NCBI GenBank assembly: GCA_016931085.1
Contig: JAFGFO010000466.1
Location: 1 to 12,005, forward strand
Length of the DNA stretch: 12,005 bases
Source: Thermoflexales bacterium
GTDB taxonomy: Bacteria; Chloroflexota; Anaerolineae; Fen-1058
Direction: 5' to 3'
In this document: positions 1-5,926 of the stretch, in pieces
How the letters are laid out: each line of letters starts with the position of its first letter
Numbering within the stretch: the stretch's first letter is position 1
Made by a program: the position numbers and the translations under genes
The notes under the pieces: model-generated
What the model saw: the letters and a program-made list of their open reading frames with translations, nothing else
Database searches by the model: none
Told to the model about the DNA's origin: nothing

Positions 1-30
1 AGAATGGAAACCAGCATGTCAAGTGACCCA

Positions 31-429
31 CTAGTACTCTGTGGGGATGGTGGCCAGGACCGCGTTGATCCGGTCCACCACCACGGACAAGCTCAAGGCT
101 CTGACCAGGCTGCCCCGCAGCCTCAACTCGCCGGCGAGCAGGGCCGCCCGCGAGTCCATCTGCGCGCGCGCGATTTTGGCCAGGGTCTCGTACTCAGCGC
201 TGATGCGGAATTCCGCCTCTGGCAAGTCCCCGGCCTGGATGGCAATCTCATCTACCACGCCATCGACCAATCTATAGTAGAGCGCGCGGTCTTGGCCATC
301 CGGGCAGTTCACATAGATGATCAGCATAGACGTGGTGAGATATTTCGTCTTGTCCGGCGTGAGTCCTTCCCGGAGGCGCTTGAGAGCCGCTCGTGTCCAC
401 TCGGGGCTCAGGTATTTGAGCTTGCCCAT
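31..429 (-). CDS. SCP2 sterol-binding-domain-like protein, 132 aa
   Basis: This is a small soluble protein resembling a free-standing SCP2 (sterol carrier protein 2) domain, a fold that binds lipids or acyl chains in a hydrophobic tunnel. The resemblance lies in the layout. A strand-rich first half (residues 33-65) leads to AEFRISAEYETLAKIA (about 72-87). A helix with the typical 'dp..Al..G.l...G' pattern follows (DSRAALLAGELRLRGSL, 92-108), then a C-terminal hydrophobic helix. No signal peptide or membrane segment is seen. The ATG at 427-429 is supported by AGGAG at 435-439, five bases upstream. A promoter, TTGTCA-17 bp-TATAAT, reads into it. The gene diverges from a response-regulator gene, so the two may be co-controlled. 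The ligand cannot be told from sequence. The family call is by motif pattern only and is moderately sure. Confidence 0.72.
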   Translation of the reverse strand: MGKLKYLSPEWTRAALKRLREGLTPDKTKYLTTSMLIIYVNCPDGQDRALYYRLVDGVVDEIAIQAGDLPEAEFRISAEYETLAKIARAQMDSRAALLAGELRLRGSLVRALSLSVVVDRINAVLATIPTEY

Positions 430-458
430 TGTTTCTCCTAAGGCTATTCCGATAGCCC

Positions 459-487
459 ATTATAACCCCAAGTGGCACAGTTGACAA
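459..487 (-). promoter_or_regulatory. Promoter for the SCP2-like gene
   Basis: On the minus strand a -35 box TTGTCA (482-487), a 17-bp spacer and a perfect -10 box TATAAT (459-464) are seen. The start point would fall near 452, giving a leader of about 24 nt that contains the AGGAG ribosome site. The -35 box overlaps that of the oppositely directed promoter, so the two promoters should compete for polymerase. Confidence 0.7.
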
Positions 488-509
488 TGCCCACCGTTTG
501 TGGTATACC
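481..509 (+). promoter_or_regulatory. Promoter for the response-regulator gene, with extended -10
   Basis: A perfect -35 box TTGACA (481-486) is followed by a 17-bp spacer and TATACC (504-509), preceded by TGG, which makes an extended -10 (TGn). The predicted start point, about seven bases downstream, falls on or next to the A of the ATG at 516. The transcript would therefore be leaderless. No Shine-Dalgarno is present. Confidence 0.65.
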
Positions 510-515
510 AGAGCT

Positions 516-929
516 ATGACAGACAACTTGGTCGCCGTGTTGGTCGAAGACGATTACGGGAACATCATAATCGAGCGCAAACTGCTCGAGCTGGCCGGCA
601 TCCAGCATTGCCTCACGTTCGATTCCGGCGTTGCCGCGTTGGACTTTATCCAGAAGCAAGGTGACTCCCCGCAGCGAATCGACGTGATCCTGCTCGATAT
701 CTGTATGCCGCAGGTGGATGGCTTTATGCTCTTGAAGGCGATACGTGCCGTCCCGGCCTGGGCGACGGTGCCTGTGGTAGCCCTGACCGCCTCGCTCTTG
801 CCCGCCCAACTGACCAAGCTCAAGCAAGCCGGCTTTTACAGCTTGCTCGGCAAGCCGCTGAACGTCGACCGCTTTCCCGACCAGATCAGGCGCATACTGG
901 TCGGCGAATCCGTGTGGGAGATCTGGTAA
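516..929 (+). CDS. Stand-alone response-regulator receiver (CheY-like), 137 aa
   Basis: This is a single receiver domain with no output domain. It should be phosphorylated by a histidine kinase encoded elsewhere and act through protein contacts. All signature residues are present: the acidic pocket E11-D12-D13 in VLVEDD, the phospho-acceptor D61 in LLDICMPQVDG, T91 in VVALTAS and K113 in LLGKPL. The fold fills the whole length, as in CheY or Spo0F. An ATG at 498 is in frame but lies inside the promoter spacer. The ATG at 516 is preferred because the predicted transcription start coincides with it. There is no ribosome site, consistent with leaderless translation. The gene converges on tldE, 32 bp away, across a GC-rich inverted repeat. 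No partner kinase is in the window, so the pathway is unknown. Confidence 0.9.
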   Translation: MTDNLVAVLVEDDYGNIIIERKLLELAGIQHCLTFDSGVAALDFIQKQGDSPQRIDVILLDICMPQVDGFMLLKAIRAVPAWATVPVVALTASLLPAQLTKLKQAGFYSLLGKPLNVDRFPDQIRRILVGESVWEIW

Positions 930-954
930 GCGCGCCCACCGCAGCGGCGCGCTT
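928..954. terminator. Candidate bidirectional terminator hairpin between convergent genes
   Basis: A perfect 9-bp inverted repeat, AAGCGCGCC (928-936) and GGCGCGCTT (946-954), encloses a 9-base loop. It sits exactly between the stop of the receiver gene and the stop of tldE. The arms start AA and end TT, but there is no real T-tract on either side, so intrinsic termination would be weak. It may instead protect the 3' ends of the mRNAs. Confidence 0.4.
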
Positions 955-961
955 GAAAGCC

Positions 962-2239
962 TCAGGCCGTCACGCTCAGGCCACTCACCTGCAAGTAGGG
1001 GAGGCACACGTTGCCGGACCAGGTGAGTGTGTCGCCAATAGCTACCAGGCTGTTCAGCAGCTTGTACAAATTGCCGGCCAGGGCCGCGCCTTTGACATAA
1101 GCTGTGACCCGGCCTTGTTCGATTTGATAGCCCAACGCGATAGTGCGCGAGAATGACCCACGCAGCCCAGAGGCTGGGCCGGCCCCCATCAACTGGTCTA
1201 CCAGCAATCCCTCACCCATTGAAGCGATCATGTCATCCAAACTCGTTTGGCCCGCTTCCAACACGATGTTGGTGGGCAGCGGGCAAGGTGGCGTCAGCAT
1301 CTCCCGCCGGCCATTGCCCGTGCTGGGCACGCCGGCCAGGGCGGCCGTGTGCAGGTCATAGTAAAAACGCTCCAGCACGCCGTTGCGGATGAGGACGGTG
1401 CGCTGCGTCGGCACACCCTCGTGGTCGACCAGGCCACCGTCAGGCCGGTCACGCAGCGTGCCGTCGTCCACCAGCGTCAGGCGCGGGTCAAACAGAGCCT
1501 GGCCCAACTTGCCGGCCAGCGGGCTGCTGCCACTTTGAGCGCGCCGGCCTGAAAGCGCCATGATCAGGGGGCGGATCAACACGGCCACGGCCGCCGGCGA
1601 GAGGATGAGAGGCTGCCGGCCAGGCTTGACTCGCCGGGCCTGCCTGGCCCAGGCCAGCCGGCGGGCAATGCGTTCGGCGAAACGACGGTGCCCGCCGTCC
1701 AGGCGAGCGCTCCCAAAAGCGTCGAACACGACCAGCACCTCGTCACCCTGGTGCCGTTCGACCCAAGCGTCGACCAGCAAGCGAGTCGAGTGCGACGAGG
1801 TGGCCCCCCCCTCGCTATTGTGGATGCGCGCACGCTCGCGGCTGCAGCGAAGCTTGAGCTCGACCATCACGCGCGGGTCGGTCTGGCAGATGATGGCCGT
1901 CATCTCCTCGCCCAAGGCGGCCAGGTCGGACGCGGACAAGGTCGACAGCCTGGGGTCGGCCGGGCCTGACACCAGGCGAGTTGGAGGGAAGGCCATGTGC
2001 ATCGGCGGTCCATAGCGCGCGGCCGACGAGGCGCGTTGAAGCAATCTCGCCTGGTCGACGCTGGCCTCGGTCGTGATGGCGTGTCCCAGGCGGCCATTCG
2101 ACAGGACACGCACGGCCTGGGATTCGAACTCTTGCACCTGGACGGAACGCAAGCGATTGGCCTGGAATTCCACGCAGACTGTTTCTACCACTCGCTGCCA
2201 CGACTCGCTCGAGACCGGATTTCGACTTGGTATCTTCAT
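962..2239 (-). CDS. tldE: TldE/PmbA-type subunit of the TldD/TldE peptidase, 425 aa
   Basis: This is the non-catalytic partner of TldD. In Escherichia coli, TldD and TldE (PmbA) form a heterodimer that digests unfolded peptides, for example removing the microcin B17 leader and degrading CcdA. Family features in order are: an N-terminal half ending near the NSEGG segment; the conserved VDDGTLRD...VDHEGVPTQRTVLIRNGVL block; STGNGR; a Pro-rich stretch; GEGLLV; FSRTIALGYQIEQGRVTAYVKG; and the closing AGN...IGD segment. It lacks the HExxxH metal motif, as expected for TldE and unlike the upstream gene. The ATG at 2237-2239 has GGAGGT (2245-2250) five bases upstream. The reading frame stays open further upstream, but nothing there looks conserved. 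It lies 70 bp downstream of tldD, in a likely operon. It ends at a hairpin. Confidence 0.88.
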   Translation of the reverse strand: MKIPSRNPVSSESWQRVVETVCVEFQANRLRSVQVQEFESQAVRVLSNGRLGHAITTEASVDQARLLQRASSAARYGPPMHMAFPPTRLVSGPADPRLSTLSASDLAALGEEMTAIICQTDPRVMVELKLRCSRERARIHNSEGGATSSHSTRLLVDAWVERHQGDEVLVVFDAFGSARLDGGHRRFAERIARRLAWARQARRVKPGRQPLILSPAAVAVLIRPLIMALSGRRAQSGSSPLAGKLGQALFDPRLTLVDDGTLRDRPDGGLVDHEGVPTQRTVLIRNGVLERFYYDLHTAALAGVPSTGNGRREMLTPPCPLPTNIVLEAGQTSLDDMIASMGEGLLVDQLMGAGPASGLRGSFSRTIALGYQIEQGRVTAYVKGAALAGNLYKLLNSLVAIGDTLTWSGNVCLPYLQVSGLSVTA

Positions 2240-2309
2240 CGCACACCTCCACTCAAGAGCTGGGGCCAGCCCGCCCGCTTCCTGGGCGCAGCTCGCACAG
2301 CAACCCGCT

Positions 2310-3713
2310 CTACCCTCCAACCAAAACATCCTGGACACGAATGTGCGGGCCGCCATCGCCCACCGGCAGGCCTTCTTCACCTTTGCCGCAATCGCCCGAA
2401 CCCTCGTCCCAGGCAAAATCGCTGCCAATCCTGTCGATGTTGGCCAATGTCTCGAAGACATTCGCGCTGAACGTCACATTGCGCACCACTTCGGCCAGCT
2501 CTCCCTGCCGGATCATCCTGGCGTATTGGGCCGTGAACGTAAAGTCGCCCAAGGTGGTCTCCCCGCCCAGCCAGCCGCAGGCGTACAGCCCCAGATCGAC
2601 ACCGGCCAGCATGCCGGCCAGGTCGCCGCCGCGGCCCGGCTCGATGCAGGTGTTGGTCATGCGCACCTGGGGCGGGTGACGATAGCTGGTAGCGCGAGCA
2701 TTGCCGGTGGGCTGCTCGTCCAGCGCGGCGGCCGTCTCGCGGCTGTGCAAGCGGCCGACCAACTGGCCGGCCCGGATCAAGTACGTTCGGCGCGATGGCA
2801 CACCCTCGTCGTCGTAGGCCAGGCTGCCGCGCAGGCCGGGCAAACTGCCATCGTCCACGACGTTGAGATCAGGCGGCCCCAAGCGCCGCCCCAGGCTCAT
2901 CATCGCCTGGGCGGCTGGATTGGCCATGATGAAATCCGCCTCGGACAGGTGGCCAAACGCCTCGTGCACGAACAGGCCGGTCAGGACGGGGTCCATCACC
3001 ACCGGGTAACGCCCGCCCTTCACAGCTTTGGCCGCCAACAAGCCGGTGGCCAGCTCCAAGGCCGACTGCACCAGGTCTTCACGTTGTTCGACCGCCTCGA
3101 AACCGGCCGCCAAGGCGAGCGGCCTTTCGACACGCTGCACCTGCTCGCCGTCGCGCACGACGAGCACCAGGTGCAAATCAATCACCGGCCGCTCCTGGTA
3201 AAGGTAACTGCCTTCGGTGTTGGCATAATAGACCTGCGCAAAGCTGTCCTGGTAAGTGACTGTGGCTGAGCACACCTTGGGGTGACCGCCCATCAACTGC
3301 GCGCTGTAACGGCGCAGCAGGGCTTGTTTTTCATCCAGCGTCACGCTGCGAAAATCGCGCACCAGGCGCGCTTCAGCGCGCGCGTTCAGCGCTTGAGCCG
3401 GCGCCAGCCGAAGCGGCTGCCCACTCAAAGCCTGGGACGTTTTCCAAGCCCGGCGTAGATGCCGCTTGAAATCCATGCGGGTAAAGGTCACGATCCCCCA
3501 GCCGCAGCCTGGCCACAACGCGCGGGCCATGCCGCCATGGTCGGCGCACGAGCTGATCAGCTCTGGCTCGCCATCCCGAAAGACCAGCCGGGTGATTTCA
3601 CGCCGTTCCACGCGAATGTCGGCATACGGCGCCGGCTCACCCACCTGGCCCGTTCCGGCCAACGGCGGCCTGTCGTGCAAAGCATCGACCATTCGCTCGC
3701 CCCAATCTTGCAT
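2310..3713 (-). CDS. tldD: TldD-type zinc metallopeptidase subunit, 467 aa
   Basis: This is the catalytic subunit of the TldD/TldE heterodimer, a cytoplasmic metallopeptidase that threads and cuts unstructured peptides. The metal site is complete: HEAFGH (H250, E251, H254) is the HExxxH motif, and C442 in GDCGKGEEGLPVG is the family's third ligand. Also conserved are VVDDGSLPG...YDDEGVPSRRTYLIRAGQLVG, PTGNARA and RMTNTCIEPG. The ATG at 3711-3713 is chosen. A purine-rich GGCAGGCAGGTG lies just upstream, and the only longer in-frame start (GTG near 3758) sits inside an intrinsic terminator hairpin. Expression is probably controlled by that terminator and the long leader before it. No peptide-precursor gene was recognised nearby, so the substrate is unknown; general peptide turnover is as likely as maturation of a modified peptide. 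Confidence 0.92.
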   Translation of the reverse strand: MQDWGERMVDALHDRPPLAGTGQVGEPAPYADIRVERREITRLVFRDGEPELISSCADHGGMARALWPGCGWGIVTFTRMDFKRHLRRAWKTSQALSGQPLRLAPAQALNARAEARLVRDFRSVTLDEKQALLRRYSAQLMGGHPKVCSATVTYQDSFAQVYYANTEGSYLYQERPVIDLHLVLVVRDGEQVQRVERPLALAAGFEAVEQREDLVQSALELATGLLAAKAVKGGRYPVVMDPVLTGLFVHEAFGHLSEADFIMANPAAQAMMSLGRRLGPPDLNVVDDGSLPGLRGSLAYDDEGVPSRRTYLIRAGQLVGRLHSRETAAALDEQPTGNARATSYRHPPQVRMTNTCIEPGRGGDLAGMLAGVDLGLYACGWLGGETTLGDFTFTAQYARMIRQGELAEVVRNVTFSANVFETLANIDRIGSDFAWDEGSGDCGKGEEGLPVGDGGPHIRVQDVLVGG

Positions 3714-4002
3714 CGTGCACCTGCCTGCCCACGCAAAAAGCCGTGGGTGTGTGCCCACGGCCTGTTAGTCTGGACTGGCTTGCCACGATCCAGGCAAGGA
3801 TGTGGATGCCAGATTTGCCAGCCACGGGCAGTGGGCCGCCATACCCCCTGCACCATGGCTAAGCCGGCATCTAGCGGCGCGCCGGCGGCCCCAACGCTGG
3901 TGCAAGGGCAAAGAAGCGGGACGGGGCTCCCGTCACCGCTTCGCCAACTCTATAAATATCGAGATCATTACTGGTCATGTCTCTAGTTTCAACACCGGGT
4001 GT
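3714..4002 (-). ncRNA. Long structured 5' leader of tldD; candidate cis-regulatory RNA
   Basis: Transcription from the 4009-4038 promoter would give about 290 nt before the tldD ATG. It holds several strong helices. One is a 13-bp stem (3913-3942) with a single bulged base and a tiny loop. Another is a long arm built from CCCTTGCACCA (3898-3908) pairing with TGGTGCAGGGG (3845-3855, one G-U), with an inner GCCGGC/GCCGGC pair. A third is CTTGCC/GGCAAG (3793-3798 with 3779-3784). A perfect terminator follows at 3735-3761. GCCCAC (3831-3836) could pair with GTGGGC of the terminator's first arm and so act as an antiterminator. I could not match T-box, TPP, FMN, cobalamin, SAM, glycine, lysine or c-di-GMP consensus sequences. 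It may be a new leader class, or a free small RNA ending at the terminator. Confidence 0.45.
3735..3761 (-). terminator. Intrinsic terminator in the tldD leader
   Basis: On the minus strand an 8-bp perfect GC-rich stem, GCCGTGGG (3754-3761) and CCCACGGC (3740-3747), with a 6-base loop, is followed directly by TTTTT (3735-3739). It works only in the minus direction; on the plus strand the run of A precedes the stem. It ends 21 bases before the tldD start codon. It therefore either ends an upstream transcript or attenuates tldD. Confidence 0.75.
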
Positions 4003-4008
4003 GCCTTC

Positions 4009-4038
4009 ATTGTAACATAAAAGGCCAAGGCGTGTCAA
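4009..4038 (-). promoter_or_regulatory. Strong promoter for the tldD leader
   Basis: On the minus strand a perfect TTGACA (4033-4038), an 18-bp spacer and TACAAT (4009-4014) are seen. TGT stands just before the -10, giving an extended -10. The start point would be near 4002. It is the best match to the vegetative promoter consensus upstream of tldD. Confidence 0.7.
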
Positions 4039-4152
4039 TAGCTCAAGAGTTCATAGATTTGCAAAATTTGGCATATTGATCCAACGGGTGATGACCTCCA
4101 TGTCCAAAATAGACCAGGGAAACCATGCAGGTGTTGCCGCGCAGAACTCGGT

Positions 4153-4234
4153 GTAGGTTGGGTTGAGCGTAGCGAAACCCAACATCCTCCATCGAGGACA
4201 TAATGTTGGGTTTCGAAGACTCAACCCAACCTAC
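4153..4234. repeat. Inverted pair of REP-like palindromes
   Basis: Arm 1 (4153-4185) begins GTAGGTTGGGTTGAG and ends GAAACCCAACAT. Arm 2 (4203-4234) is its near-exact reverse complement, one base shorter and differing only in the loop core, after a 17-base spacer. Each arm also folds on itself (GTTGGGTT with AACCCAAC). From memory, the motif GTTGGGTTTCG...CTCAACCCAACCTAC recurs in many unrelated bacterial genomes as an intergenic repeat. The pair resembles a BIME or a very small MITE. Whether a REP-associated transposase exists elsewhere in this genome cannot be seen. Confidence 0.75.
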
Positions 4235-4266
4235 TCGCTGCACCCTCTGCAAGCTCTGCGGTAAGA
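4235..4266 (+). repeat. Short CTCTGC-type intergenic repeat, first copy
   Basis: The stretch reads as spaced repeats, CTGCACC-CTCTGCAAG-CTCTGCGGTAAG, directly abutting the palindromic pair. It ends in the same GCGGTAA as the second copy about 110 bp downstream. It resembles the 'CTCTGCG..CTCTGCGGTTAA' intergenic repeats seen in many bacterial genomes (recalled, not searched). Confidence 0.4.
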
Positions 4267-4339
4267 TGTGGGTAATCACCAATGATCCAGCTCTTGACAA
4301 AATTATGGAACCGTTAAGTTGTGACGAATGGTCCCACCT

Positions 4340-4379
4340 TAATTTTCTTAGCGTCCTTCGCGCCTTTGCGGTAAAATTA
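4340..4379 (+). repeat. Short CTTTGCG-type repeat with inverted TAATTTT ends
   Basis: A core of spaced near-repeats (TTAGCGTCC, TTCGCGCC, TTTGCGGTAA) is bounded by TAATTTT (4340-4346) and its exact reverse complement AAAATTA (4373-4379). The terminal inverted repeats make it look like a minute mobile element. It supplies DNA next to the -35 region of the following gene. Confidence 0.5.
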
Positions 4380-4405
4380 GAGTTATTTCAGAGTCATGGT
4401 ATAAT
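4377..4405 (+). promoter_or_regulatory. Extended -10 promoter for the HD-domain gene
   Basis: TGGTATAAT (4397-4405) is a perfect -10 with the TGn extension. The -35 (TTAGAG at 4377-4382, 17-bp spacer) is poor and lies partly in the preceding repeat. The same TGGTATAAT string is reused before the next gene. Confidence 0.65.
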
Positions 4406-4460
4406 TTCGTGAAATTCGACTAGTCATTCGCGATTCATTTCGAGCGCAAAAGGAGAACAC

Positions 4461-5066
4461 ATGAGCCGAGAACAAGCCTGGCAACTGGTGTGTGAATTCA
4501 CTCAAAACGAGAACCTGCGCAAGCACATGCTGGCGGTGGAATTCGCCATGCGCGCCTACGCCCGCCGCTTCGAGCAGGACGAAGAGTTGTGGGCCTCGGT
4601 CGGCCTGCTGCACGATTTCGACTACGAGCGCTACCCCGACCTGAACGTCGAGTCCCACCCGGTGGCCGGCAGCAAGATTCTGCGCGAGCGCGGCTGGCCG
4701 GAAGAGGTCATCCACAGCGTGCTGTCGCACGCCGGCGAATACACCGGCGTCCCGCGCGAGACGCTGATGGACAAGGCGTTGTACGCCGTGGACGAGCTGA
4801 CTGGCCTGGTCACCGCCGTGGCGCTGGTGCGCCCGTCGAAAAACATTGCCGACGTGACGATCAAGTCGGTCAAAAACAAGTGGAAAGACCGCGCCTTTGC
4901 CGCCGGCGTCAAGCGGGAGGAAATCGAGCAGGGGGCGGCCGAACTGGGCGTGGAGTTGTGGGAGCACGTGGGCATCGTGCTGGCGGCTATGCAAGAGCAC
5001 GCCGCCGAGCTGGGATTGGACGGAAGACTGGCGGCAGCCGCGAGTGATGGCGCGCCGCACGCGTGA
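4461..5066 (+). CDS. HD-domain hydrolase, 201 aa
   Basis: This is a soluble metal-dependent phosphohydrolase of the HD superfamily, whose members cleave phosphate esters of nucleotides and related molecules. The metal-site residues are in the expected order: H22 in LRKHMLAVE, H51-D52 in GLLHDFDYERYP, H66 in SHPVAGSKILRERGWP, H85 and H90 in VIHSVLSHA, and D111 in YAVDELTGLV. The length is usual for the stand-alone HD proteins of this type. No membrane segment or extra domain is seen. The ATG at 4461 has AGGAG (4451-4455) five bases upstream and an extended -10 promoter. The next gene has its own promoter, so it is not necessarily co-transcribed. The exact substrate cannot be inferred. Confidence 0.88.
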   Translation: MSREQAWQLVCEFTQNENLRKHMLAVEFAMRAYARRFEQDEELWASVGLLHDFDYERYPDLNVESHPVAGSKILRERGWPEEVIHSVLSHAGEYTGVPRETLMDKALYAVDELTGLVTAVALVRPSKNIADVTIKSVKNKWKDRAFAAGVKREEIEQGAAELGVELWEHVGIVLAAMQEHAAELGLDGRLAAAASDGAPHA

Positions 5067-5089
5067 GCGACATTTCGACCAGGCTTTTG

Positions 5090-5112
5090 TGGTATAATAG
5101 ACGCAAGGAGGT
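5090..5112 (+). promoter_or_regulatory. Extended -10 promoter and strong RBS of the DUF4058 gene
   Basis: TGGTATAAT (5090-5098) is a perfect extended -10. No good -35 is visible. AAGGAGGT (5105-5112), a near-perfect Shine-Dalgarno, stands four bases before the ATG at 5117. Predicted transcription starts near 5105, leaving a leader of about a dozen bases. This fixes the start codon at 5117 rather than an in-frame ATG at 5063. Confidence 0.65.
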
Positions 5113-5116
5113 CACG

Positions 5117-5908
5117 ATGCCGTCTCCATTTCCGGGCATGGATCCGTATCTCGAAGGCGATCTATGGCAAGAGTTTCACGAGACACTTGCCAACCAAATT
5201 CGTGCACAACTGCTGCCGTTGGTGTCGCCCAACTATGTCGCGCTGCTGGCCAAGCGCTACGCCCTCGACCGCCCCAGCCTGGGCATCTTTAGCCCGCCGC
5301 CGGAGCGCATCATCTACCCCGACGTCCACGTGGTGGCGCTGCCGTCCGGCCCGCTTCGCCGACCGCCAATGGCCGGTGGCATCGCCGTGGCCGAGCCGGC
5401 GCTGGAGCTGGCCAGCCCGATGATTGAAGAGATCCCCCTGTTGACGGTGGAAATTCGCGACGTGGCCGAGCGCCGCCTGGTGACGGCGATCGAAATCCTG
5501 TCGCCGGTCAACAAGCGCGGCGACGGCGCCTACGAGTACCTCCGGCGGCGCGACGAGCTGCTGCGGACAGAGACACACTTGCTCGAGTTGGACTTGCTGC
5601 GTGGAGGCCGGCGCATCGAGTTGGCCGGCGAGCTGCCGCCGGCGGCCTACTATGCTTTCCTCAGCCGCTACCAGCGCCGCCCCTTCACTCAGGTATGGCC
5701 GATCAGCCTGCGCCAACCCCTCCCTAGCTTGCCGGTGCCCCTGCTGCCGCCCGACCCCGACGTGCCCCTGGACCTGCAGGCAGCCGTCAAGGCCTGCTTC
5801 GACCTGGTCGGCTACGAGCGCCTGCTGGACTATACGCAGCCCCCGCCCCCACCTCTCATGAGCGACGAGGATGCCGCCTGGGTGAGCCAGCTCATGGGCC
5901 GTTCGTAG
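5117..5908 (+). CDS. DUF4058 family protein, 263 aa
   Basis: The N-terminus MPSPFPGMDPYLE and the central block VTAIEILSPVNKRGDGAYEYLRRRDELL, followed by HLLELDLLRGG, are the hallmarks of DUF4058. This family of unknown function is common in cyanobacteria, planctomycetes and Chloroflexota. The pattern D69 (YPDVHV) ... E126 (AIEIL) ... K133 (SPVNK) resembles a PD-(D/E)xK nuclease core, so a nuclease-like fold is possible. That is inference from spacing, not proof. It has a Pro-rich tail (residues 241-247) and no signal peptide or membrane segment. It has its own promoter and a strong ribosome site. It is convergent with the M23 peptidase gene 18 bp downstream, with no visible terminator between them. 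Confidence 0.85.
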   Translation: MPSPFPGMDPYLEGDLWQEFHETLANQIRAQLLPLVSPNYVALLAKRYALDRPSLGIFSPPPERIIYPDVHVVALPSGPLRRPPMAGGIAVAEPALELASPMIEEIPLLTVEIRDVAERRLVTAIEILSPVNKRGDGAYEYLRRRDELLRTETHLLELDLLRGGRRIELAGELPPAAYYAFLSRYQRRPFTQVWPISLRQPLPSLPVPLLPPDPDVPLDLQAAVKACFDLVGYERLLDYTQPPPPPLMSDEDAAWVSQLMGRS

Positions 5909-5926
5909 TTCATAGTTCTGTACTCG

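Larger units (their letters stand above)
4039..4396. other. Gene-free intergenic island of repeats
   Basis: No credible gene is seen between the tldD promoter and the promoter of the HD-domain gene. The only long minus-strand frame (4043-4300) is made largely of the palindromic repeat and has no ribosome site. The stretch holds an inverted pair of REP-like palindromes (4153-4234) and two short repeats ending GCGGTAA (4235-4266 and 4340-4379). Base composition is visibly more AT-rich than in the flanking genes. Confidence 0.6.

Noticed and set aside
4..441. 145-codon open frame on the plus strand over the SCP2-like gene
   Set aside because: The minus frame has a ribosome site, a promoter and an SCP2-like pattern; the plus frame has none.
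2073..3269. 398-codon open frame on the plus strand
   Set aside because: It lies antisense to tldE and tldD, which have clear family motifs. Its translation is His/Gln/Arg/Ala-rich and typical of a GC-bias shadow frame.
3714..3758. Longer tldD start (GTG near 3758)
   Set aside because: The codon is inside the terminator stem and the extra residues match nothing in the family.
3936..3950. tRNA D-arm-like string on the minus strand
   Set aside because: GTTGGCGAAGCGG recalls a tRNA-Ser D-arm, but there is no acceptor stem, anticodon arm or T-loop GTTCGA nearby.
3714..4002. Assignment of the tldD leader as T-box, cobalamin, TPP, FMN, SAM, SRP RNA, RNase P RNA, tmRNA or 6S RNA
   Set aside because: I looked for the conserved strings of each and found none convincing. 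Left as unassigned.
4043..4300. 85-codon minus-strand frame
   Set aside because: About a third of it is the REP-like palindrome; there is no ribosome site and no recognisable protein.
4294..4322. TTGACA at 4294-4299 as a promoter for the HD-domain gene
   Set aside because: No acceptable -10 lies 16-18 bp downstream; the TGGTATAAT at 4397 is better placed.
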